Shown piece by piece: positions 28,089 to 32,983 of a stretch of DNA of 32,983 nucleotides. The notes under the pieces were generated by a model. The model was not told the origin of the DNA and did not search any database. It saw nothing but the letters and a program-made list of their open reading frames with translations. The translations under genes were made by a program, and so were the position numbers. Every line of letters starts with the position of its first letter. Position 1 is the first letter of the stretch. This DNA is from Candidatus Anaerobiospirillum pullicola (GTDB lineage Bacteria; Pseudomonadota; Gammaproteobacteria; Enterobacterales; Succinivibrionaceae), in contig JAHLFE010000196.1 of the NCBI GenBank assembly GCA_018884035.1, positions 1 to 32,983 on the forward strand, in the 5' to 3' direction.

Positions 28089-28120
28089 TTCACAGATACG
28101 CGATAACTGCAAAGTATAAT
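28089..28120 (+). promoter_or_regulatory. Candidate ilvIH promoter
   Basis: A perfect TATAAT -10 at 28115-28120, 78 bases upstream of ilvI. The best -35-like word, TTCACA at 28089-28094, is 20 bases away, so the pairing is loose. The downstream leader contains a short GCTAAG-AC-TTAGC inverted repeat. The -10 is convincing and the -35 is weak. Confidence 0.45.
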
Positions 28121-28198
28121 CGCAGCAGCCTCTAAAAAAACGGAGGTGCTAAGACTTAGCTTTGCGCGGTAGGACAACACTATCTTAGAGGAGTCTCT

Positions 28199-29944
28199 AT
28201 GTCTAAGATGTCTGGCGCCCAAATGTTGGTGCGCACCTTGGAAGACTTGGGTGTTGAGTATTTGTTCGGCTATCCTGGTGGTGCCGTCATCGATATTTAC
28301 GATGCGCTGCAACACTCGGAGAAGATCAAGCACGTTCTTGCCCGCCACGAGCAGGGTGCTTGCCACATGGCCGATGGCTATGCCCGTACCACCGGTAAGG
28401 TCGGTTGTGCCTTAGTTACCTCAGGTCCTGGTGCCACCAATGCCGTTACCGCGATTGCGACCGCCTACATGGACTCCATTCCTATGGTGGTCTTAACTGG
28501 TCAGGTAGCCACCAACCTTATCGGTACCGACGCTTTCCAAGAGGTGGATACCATTGGTATCACCCGTCCTGTGGTGAAGCACTCTTTCCTCTGCAAGAGC
28601 CCACTGGATATTCCCAAGTACATCCGTCAGGCTTTCTACATTGCCTCGACTGGTAAGCCAGGCCCAGTGGTGGTGGACTTACCAAAGGATTGCGTGGGCT
28701 TTGCCTCTCAAGGTACCGACTTCCCTCCTTTAAAGGACGAGGACTTAGAGCTCGTTACCTACAAGCCAACCTTACAAGGCCACATGGGCCAGATTCGCCG
28801 CGCCGTCAAGCAAATCATGCGCGCCCACCGTCCAATCGTCTTAGTCGGTGGTGGTGCGATCGTCGGCGATGCTTGCGACAACTTATACAAGTTTGTTGAT
28901 CGCTTTAACTTACCTGTGGTCTGCTCCTTAATGGGTATCGGTGCTTTCCCAAGCTCCGATCCACGCTTCTTAGGCATGCTGGGTATGCACGGCACCTATC
29001 AAGCCAATAACGCCATCAACAAGAGCGATTTAATCTTCGCCTTAGGCGTGCGCTTTGATGACCGTGTGACCAACAATGTCAAGAAATTCTGCCCAGATGC
29101 TAAGGTGATCCACATCGATGTGGATCCATCGGCGATCTCTAAGATCATCGAGGCTGACTTACCAATCGTGGGTGATGCTAAGACCGTCTTAGGGCAAATC
29201 CTCGACATGTCTGAGGAGATGCACGCTCAGGCAAACAACGAAGTGTTAAAGCCATGGTGGGATGAGATCAACGAGTTGAAGAAGTTCGATGGTCTTGCTT
29301 ACACCCCAACTGAGGGTGTCTGCCACCCAGCGCAAGTGGTGCAGGCTCTGTACAAGGCTACTAAGGACCACGATGTGATCGTCTCCACGGATGTGGGTCA
29401 GCACCAGATGTTTGCCGCGCTGTACTACCCAATTGAGAAGCCACGCACCTTTATCACCTCGGGTGGTTTAGGCACTATGGGCTTTGGCTTCCCAGCCGCA
29501 ATTGGTGCTAAGCTGGCGCACCCAGAGAAGGAAGTGATCCTCATCACTGGTGACGGCTCCTTCCAGATGAACATCCAAGAGTTATCGACCTGCTTGGAGT
29601 TCAATGTCCCAGTGAAGGTCTTCATTGTGGACAACCACACTTTAGGCATGGTGCGTCAATGGCAAACTCTGTTCTACCAAGGCCGCATCACCTCCACCAA
29701 CTTAAACTACAATCCTGACTTTGTGAAGGTCGCCGAGGCTTATGGTCACGTGGGTTTACGTGTCGGTAAGCCAGAGGAGCTTGATGAGACTATCAACAAG
29801 GCCTTAGCGATGAAGGACAAGCTGGTGGTAGTTGACATCATGTGCAACACCAACACGCAAGTTCTGCCAATGCAGAAGACTGCTGGCGCAATGAACGAGA
29901 TGATTCTCCCATCCGAGTACGAAAAAGAGCACCCAAGCAAGTAA
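28199..29944 (+). CDS. ilvI: Acetolactate synthase large subunit IlvI
   Basis: Catalytic subunit of acetohydroxyacid synthase. It joins two pyruvates, or pyruvate and 2-oxobutyrate, using thiamine diphosphate, FAD and magnesium; first step of branched-chain amino acid synthesis. N-terminal ThDP domain: GYPGGAVIDIYDAL (24-37), catalytic Glu51 in HEQGA, SGPGATNAV. FAD/central domain: VGGGAI, LMGIGAFP, GMLGMHGTY, FDDRVTNN. C-terminal ThDP domain: GDGSFQMNIQEL near 450, then NHTLGMVRQWQ. The sequence follows E. coli IlvI closely (574 aa) with 581 residues. ATG 28199 has AGAGGAG five bases upstream. ilvH follows 210 bases downstream in the same direction. The named symbol ilvI is chosen from similarity and the ilvH partner; ilvB would be the alternative label. 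Confidence 0.96.
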   Translation: MSKMSGAQMLVRTLEDLGVEYLFGYPGGAVIDIYDALQHSEKIKHVLARHEQGACHMADGYARTTGKVGCALVTSGPGATNAVTAIATAYMDSIPMVVLTGQVATNLIGTDAFQEVDTIGITRPVVKHSFLCKSPLDIPKYIRQAFYIASTGKPGPVVVDLPKDCVGFASQGTDFPPLKDEDLELVTYKPTLQGHMGQIRRAVKQIMRAHRPIVLVGGGAIVGDACDNLYKFVDRFNLPVVCSLMGIGAFPSSDPRFLGMLGMHGTYQANNAINKSDLIFALGVRFDDRVTNNVKKFCPDAKVIHIDVDPSAISKIIEADLPIVGDAKTVLGQILDMSEEMHAQANNEVLKPWWDEINELKKFDGLAYTPTEGVCHPAQVVQALYKATKDHDVIVSTDVGQHQMFAALYYPIEKPRTFITSGGLGTMGFGFPAAIGAKLAHPEKEVILITGDGSFQMNIQELSTCLEFNVPVKVFIVDNHTLGMVRQWQTLFYQGRITSTNLNYNPDFVKVAEAYGHVGLRVGKPEELDETINKALAMKDKLVVVDIMCNTNTQVLPMQKTAGAMNEMILPSEYEKEHPSK

Positions 29945-30154
29945 GAGTGCGGCGTTCTTCAAGGCTGCTTCTACAGCAGTGCTATCTCAAGCATGTGAGC
30001 CGCAAGAGCAGTTTCAAAGAACCAGCCTTACTTGAGTTGTAGTCCCCTTTAGCTCAGGGGGCTGCCGCGACCTCTGCGCCCGTCTGCGCCCGTCTGTGCC
30101 CGTAGGTGCTGCGCAGAGGGATGGTGTGCGAAGAGAGATTTTCAAGGAGTTCTT
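29945..30154 (+). other. Structured ilvI-ilvH intercistronic spacer
   Basis: A 210-base spacer unusually long for an ilvIH pair, which in many bacteria overlaps or abuts. A perfect 9-bp stem pairs CCTCTGCGC (30071-30079) with GCGCAGAGG (30111-30119). Between them lie three imperfect CGTCTGCGCC-type repeats. An imperfect pair near 29953-29969 and 30007-30023, and CCCC/GGGG flanking TAGCTCA (30044-30060), could form further stems. No T-run follows, so this is a candidate mRNA-processing or expression-ratio element rather than a terminator. Confidence 0.45.
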
Positions 30155-30664
30155 ATGCGTCATTTGATTTCGATTCTGTTAGAGAACGAGACTGGTGCTC
30201 TGTCACGTGTGGTGGGCTTATTTTCCCAGCGTGGTTACAACATCGAGACCTTAACGGTTGCGCCGACTGAAAACCCACACATGTCGCGTATGACCATCTC
30301 GACCATTGGCGACGACATTGACTTAGAGCAGATTAAGAAGCAGATTCACAAGCTCATTAACGTCAACACGGTGTCGACCTTAGAGGACGGCAAGGCTGAG
30401 GGCACGTTAGAGTTAGAGCTGATCTTCATCAAGGTGAAGGCCAACAGCAACATTCTGCGTGACAGCATCAAGCGCATTGCCGACATTTTTGACGCCAAGA
30501 TTGTCGACGTGAGCTCGGAGTCTTACACGGTGTGCTTAAGTGCGGGCCGTAACAAGATCAACCGTCTGTTAAAGGCGGTGTCGGAGCAAGCGGAGATTTT
30601 AGAGACGGTGCGCTCTGGCGTGGTGGCGATTAGCCGTGGTGCTAAGGCTTTAGGCCACAAGTAA
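30155..30664 (+). CDS. ilvH: Acetolactate synthase regulatory subunit IlvH
   Basis: Small subunit of acetohydroxyacid synthase that activates IlvI and confers valine feedback inhibition. The N-terminal ACT domain covers about 1-75 (ISILLENETGALSRVVGLFSQRGYNIETLTVAP, with the valine-binding Asn residues in LLENETGAL region). The C-terminal domain (about 80-160) contains ELIFIKVKA, DIFDAKIVDV and RSGVVAISRG. Length 169 against 163 in E. coli. ATG 30155 has AAGGAG five bases upstream. A 19-bp tandem duplication at 30650-30687 duplicates the last codons and the stop, so the coding effect is nil. Confidence 0.97.
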   Translation: MRHLISILLENETGALSRVVGLFSQRGYNIETLTVAPTENPHMSRMTISTIGDDIDLEQIKKQIHKLINVNTVSTLEDGKAEGTLELELIFIKVKANSNILRDSIKRIADIFDAKIVDVSSESYTVCLSAGRNKINRLLKAVSEQAEILETVRSGVVAISRGAKALGHK

Positions 30665-30687
30665 CAACTTAGGCCACAAGTAACAAC
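30650..30687. repeat. 19-bp tandem duplication across the ilvH stop
   Basis: TTAGGCCACAAGTAACAAC is present twice in succession, 30650-30668 and 30669-30687, and includes the ilvH stop codon. It is a recent slippage-type duplication because the two units are identical. Confidence 0.9.
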
Positions 30688-30735
30688 AATCTCAGACAAA
30701 ACCCGTAAGGGCTCAATCAGTGCCTGTTAAGGGCC

Positions 30736-30788
30736 AAAAGCCACCACAGAGAGCTCCAGTGCAGCGAGCTTTCTGTGATGGCTTTTTT
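30736..30788 (+). terminator. Rho-independent terminator after ilvH
   Basis: AAAAGCCACCACAGAGAGCTC pairs with GAGCTTTCTGTGATGGCTTTTTT: about 21 bp with one mismatch and one G-T pair, an unpaired loop of nine bases, and a run of six T. It ends the ilvIH transcript about 70 bases after ilvH. Confidence 0.93.
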
Positions 30789-31257
30789 ATTGTGTGTAGA
30801 GCATTTGCCCCTTGTTACTGCGAGGGCGTTTTCCTACGTGTGAGCACAGCCACTTGCCATTAACCTATCTTTGAAGTGCGACCTCGACGCAAGAGGACGC
30901 AAAGCTGTATCACCACAACCATCTTTAGGGGAAGTAACAGCTAACCCCTACCCTTAGCGCCTTAAGGGTTAGTTTGGGGCTTAGCCCCGCCATACCACTC
31001 AAGGCCGCCCATCCTCATACCGCCTCAAGGGCATGTCACCTCAAGGTTAGGCGGAGCCCTCGCGGTTGTTTTTTCCCCATTAGCAGAGCTTGTTGCTCTG
31101 TTCTACCAAACGCTGTAATGCCATGCCCTTGAGACAGTAGCCCCAACATGATGCTTATGAGATAAGGGCACCGTTGCCTTTATCTCAAGGTAAGCCTCCA
31201 GCAAAAGCCCTACTACCGCTCTGTTCTTAGACTAAACAACGCCCCACCACGCTCTAA
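30789..31257. other. Non-coding region rich in small hairpins before the IS element
   Basis: No supported gene. It contains a CCCTTA/TAAGGG stem (30951-30968) nested with CTAACCC/GGGTTAG, GGGGC-TTA-GCCCC (30976-30988), and a 13-bp stem with one G-T pair and CCGT loop (31158-31187). The word CTCAAGG occurs four times between 31000 and 31190, and again just after the left IS end. The region looks like worn intergenic or insertion-prone DNA. Confidence 0.4.
31158..31187. repeat. Strong 13-bp hairpin
   Basis: TGAGATAAGGGCA and TGCCTTTATCTCA pair around CCGT with one G-T pair. No T-run follows on either strand, so it is not a simple terminator. A related core, GAGATAAGGCACCGT, occurs at 20408-20422, suggesting a dispersed motif. 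Confidence 0.6.
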
Positions 31258-31295
31258 CCGACCGTGAGGAGGTCTAGTACAGGTTAACATTAATT
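31258..31295. repeat. Left terminal inverted repeat of the IS630-type element
   Basis: Pairs with 31952-31989: 26 perfect outer bases beginning CCGACCGTGAGGAGG, then two mismatches (31284 and 31287) in the next 12. Confidence 0.9.
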
Positions 31296-31310
31296 CCTGC
31301 ACCTCAAGGG

Positions 31311-31893
31311 TTACTTTACTTCAGGGTAAAGGAGCTTGAGCTTTATCCGAGCGTCGGTCGTGCTGAACTGCCAGTTAACATTATGAACTTCGCAGTTCCG
31401 CTGCTCAGTCCAAGCTTTAACCTCGCTCTGAACCTTGCTCAGCTCATCAATGCGCCCATTAAGGCACTGACGCTTCAAGACGCTGAGCTCAATCTCAGAG
31501 ATATTGAGCCAGCTGCCATGCTTCGGAGTGAAGTGAATTTCAAAGCGTTGGGCCAATCTATGAGCCTCCTCCTGATCAAACGCCTCGTAAAAGAAGCCAA
31601 TATCATGCGTGTTAAGGTTGTCCATCACAAGCACGATCTTCTTAGCCTCAGGGAACCAAACATCTGAGACTCCTTTCATGAAGTGAGCCCAGTCAGTTCT
31701 GGTTCGATTCTCCGTGACTTGGACGATTCGTTGTCCAATAAGAGGTGCAACAGCAAGGAAGATTTCAGCAACGCCTTTGCGTTCATACTCATCGTCAATC
31801 TTCAGAGTATGTCTAGGAGACATAGGGATTGGATCACGTACTCAGCAGCTTCGATTTTTCTTCTGAGGTTAGCGTTACTCTGTACCGTGGCAT
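31311..31893 (-). pseudogene. IS630-family transposase, internal deletion and frameshift
   Basis: The original start is ATG 31893 with AGGAGG just upstream. It reads MPRYRVTLTSEEKSKLLST and stops at 31834-31836. The sequence then resumes in another frame as VRDPIPMSPRHTL and continues to the stop at 31311. The missing block should hold the helix-turn-helix domain and the first catalytic Asp (the DEKP-type motif). What remains is the second Asp, VLVMDNLNTH (residue 68 of the 31823 reading), and the Glu in WLNISEIELSVL (about 110), then the C-terminal WQF.TTDARIKLK block. The 170-residue open frame at 31311-31823 can be read alone but lacks one catalytic residue and the DNA-binding part, so it should be inactive. 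Confidence 0.85.
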
Positions 31894-31951
31894 ACCCCCT
31901 CCTCCAGTTACTTGTAACTATTTGGAATCATTATACCACCCTATGTGCAAC

Positions 31952-31989
31952 AATTAATGATATCCTGTACTAGACCTCCTCACGGTCGG
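31952..31989. repeat. Right terminal inverted repeat of the IS630-type element
   Basis: Reverse complement of 31258-31295 with two mismatches. It lies upstream of the transposase start and ends ...CCTCCTCACGGTCGG. Confidence 0.9.
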
Positions 31990-32056
31990 GTTGCTCGCCC
32001 CATTGATTCATTACTTATGTGGTGTGTTTGCTTGCAAGCACAGAGACAGTCTTAAG

Positions 32057-32261
32057 AAAAGCCGTATATTAGCGGTTTTTGGAAAATCACTCTCCATTCC
32101 TCGACGTCTGTGTACGAGGCTCTATATACGGTCGATATAGTGTAGTGTAGGGTAGAATGAAAGGTAGCTTGTGAGATTGCGTCATTGAGTAACTTGCTAC
32201 TAGACCTGACGTCAAGGACGTTGCGGCTGACTCTTTCCAAAACCGCTAAGATACGGCTTTT
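32057..32261. mobile_element. MITE-like element, 205 bp
   Basis: AAAAGCCGTATATTAGCGG followed by T5 and GGAAA (32057-32085) pairs with 32234-32261, with one substitution and one T/A-length difference. The ~150-base interior has no gene. It contains CCTCG/CGAGG and the palindrome TGACGTCA. The terminal repeats are unrelated to those of the adjacent IS630 element, so the mobiliser would be a different transposase. I see no clear target duplication. Confidence 0.7.
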
Positions 32262-32446
32262 ACATCAGAGTTGATCTACTTACGACTAACAGTCAAAGGT
32301 AAGGCGCTAGCCTGCAAGCTGAGCGTTCCCCCATCTCAAGCTTCAGAGTGGTGGCTTTCGTTGAGAGGCGCACCGCAGATTACCTGCTTAAGATCGCTAC
32401 ATCACGAGGGGCAAAAACGGCACCACCACCAGAGGAGACGGACTAC

Positions 32447-32983
32447 ATGGCAAACCTGATAGGGAAAGATGAAGAAGCCCTAAATGCCTTACCAAACGTT
32501 CCACTTGGTGTTTCTAAGTGGGACGTGTTGCGGAACCGCAACTATTTGATCGTTGATAAAACCGCCAAACTTGCAAAGTTGGTGGAGTTTAACATGGTGT
32601 TCTTCGCCCGTCCTCGCCGCATGGGTAAATCTACCCTGTGCTCTATGCTGTATGAGCTGTTTGCCCATGGCACGGACAAATTCGTAGGCCAAAAGATTTA
32701 TGATCTGTGGCCGGAGGAAAAAGGGCGTACCTATCCCGTCATCCGCTTGTCCTTTAACTCCATTCAAGGCAAAGATGCCAGCGATTTTGAGCAAGCACTC
32801 AAGGGGGCTGTGGCCAACGCTTTCTCCACGGCTGGCTTTACTGAAGTAAAAAGCTTTGACCAAACAAAGAGTCTAAGCGGCTTTCTCAGCCAATTCAATG
32901 TAATTGCCGATCAGCACTGGCTGGTATTCCTGATCGATGAGTGGGATCATCAGCTATCCAACAGCCTTGACAAAGAGGATGAT
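32447..32983 (+). CDS. AAA-ATPase-like protein, 5' part (cut by window end)
   Basis: The first 179 codons of a gene that runs past the window. The pattern is that of the AAA-ATPase-like family usually fused to a C-terminal PD-(D/E)XK nuclease-like domain (DUF1703), which would lie outside. N-terminal VSKWDVLRNRNYLIVDKT (the YyVDKT block) is followed by an altered P-loop, FFARPRRMGKST (about 53-63), and a Walker B, WLVFLIDEWD (158-167). In most members the loop reads RRFGKS; here it is RRMGKS. ATG 32447 has AGAGGAG eight bases upstream. It sits directly beside two transposable elements, consistent with an accessory, often multicopy gene. Its role (possibly defence or toxin-type) is not established. 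Confidence 0.8.
   Translation, partial: MANLIGKDEEALNALPNVPLGVSKWDVLRNRNYLIVDKTAKLAKLVEFNMVFFARPRRMGKSTLCSMLYELFAHGTDKFVGQKIYDLWPEEKGRTYPVIRLSFNSIQGKDASDFEQALKGAVANAFSTAGFTEVKSFDQTKSLSGFLSQFNVIADQHWLVFLIDEWDHQLSNSLDKEDD

Larger units (their letters stand above)
31258..31989 (-). mobile_element. IS630-type element, internally deleted, 732 bp
   Basis: Perfect 26-bp inverted repeats at 31258-31283 and 31964-31989, extending to 36 matches in 38 bases (31258-31295 / 31952-31989). They flank remnants of an IS630-family transposase on the minus strand. Typical IS630 elements are about 1.1 kb, so roughly 400 bases are missing. No TA duplication is obvious at the outer edges. The ends look intact, so mobilisation by an intact relative elsewhere would be possible. 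Confidence 0.85.

Noticed and set aside
30044..30061. TAGCTCAG D-arm-like motif between ilvI and ilvH
   Set aside because: No anticodon stem or T-arm follows at the right distance; it is better explained as a CCCC/GGGG hairpin.
31695..31711. tRNA T-loop-like motif (GGTTCGATTC)
   Set aside because: It lies within the transposase remnant and encodes conserved residues there (TENRTRTDW); no cloverleaf can be drawn around it.

Overview
The window looks like a chromosomal segment of a Gram-negative gammaproteobacterium. LpxK and KdsB (lipid A and Kdo synthesis), IlvI/IlvH and a long class II IlvC all read close to their enterobacterial counterparts, and there is a type V autotransporter. The codon habits (TTA Leu, CCA Pro and CGT Arg in the highly expressed ilv genes), the alanine-rich low-complexity protein tails and the 'AAA-ATPase-like' gene would suit a gut-associated Succinivibrionaceae-type organism. 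That placement is inference; no rRNA is present to prove it.

Layout. 1-578 has no convincing gene. 579-7052 (-) is a giant autotransporter. 7053-8179 is non-coding. 8180-9859 (+) is an intact JetD-like gene (Wadjet nuclease subunit) without jetA, jetB or jetC. 10040-19171 (-) holds three genes read in the order 940-residue disordered protein, very large Lon-type protease (1676 aa), 246-residue unknown. 19172-21408 is a 2.2 kb gap with no supported gene. 21409-24397 (+) is lpxK then kdsB. bioD (24564-25445, -) converges on kdsB and diverges from ilvC. 26212-30664 (+) is ilvC, a terminator, then ilvI and ilvH with their own promoter and terminator. From 30790 onward the DNA becomes accessory: a deleted IS630-type element with long inverted repeats, a 205-bp MITE-like element, and the first 179 codons of an AAA-ATPase-like gene cut by the window edge.

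How the genes relate. IlvI/IlvH (acetolactate synthase) and IlvC (ketol-acid reductoisomerase) are the first two steps of branched-chain amino acid synthesis. LpxK and KdsB act in building the lipid A-Kdo base of LPS. Lon, the 940-aa protein and the 246-aa protein are one co-oriented run that may be functionally linked, because all three end in lysine-rich basic tails or patches.

Main things worth a second look: (i) Lon with a roughly 420-residue insertion before its conserved coiled-coil/AAA+ region and a roughly 240-residue histone-H1-like C-terminal tail, next to a disordered protein of similar composition; (ii) the same habit of adding low-complexity extensions in LpxK and JetD; (iii) an orphan jetD; (iv) a previously unlabelled dispersed repeat of about 150 bp present two to three times; (v) a deletion-derived IS630 element and an unrelated MITE next to it.
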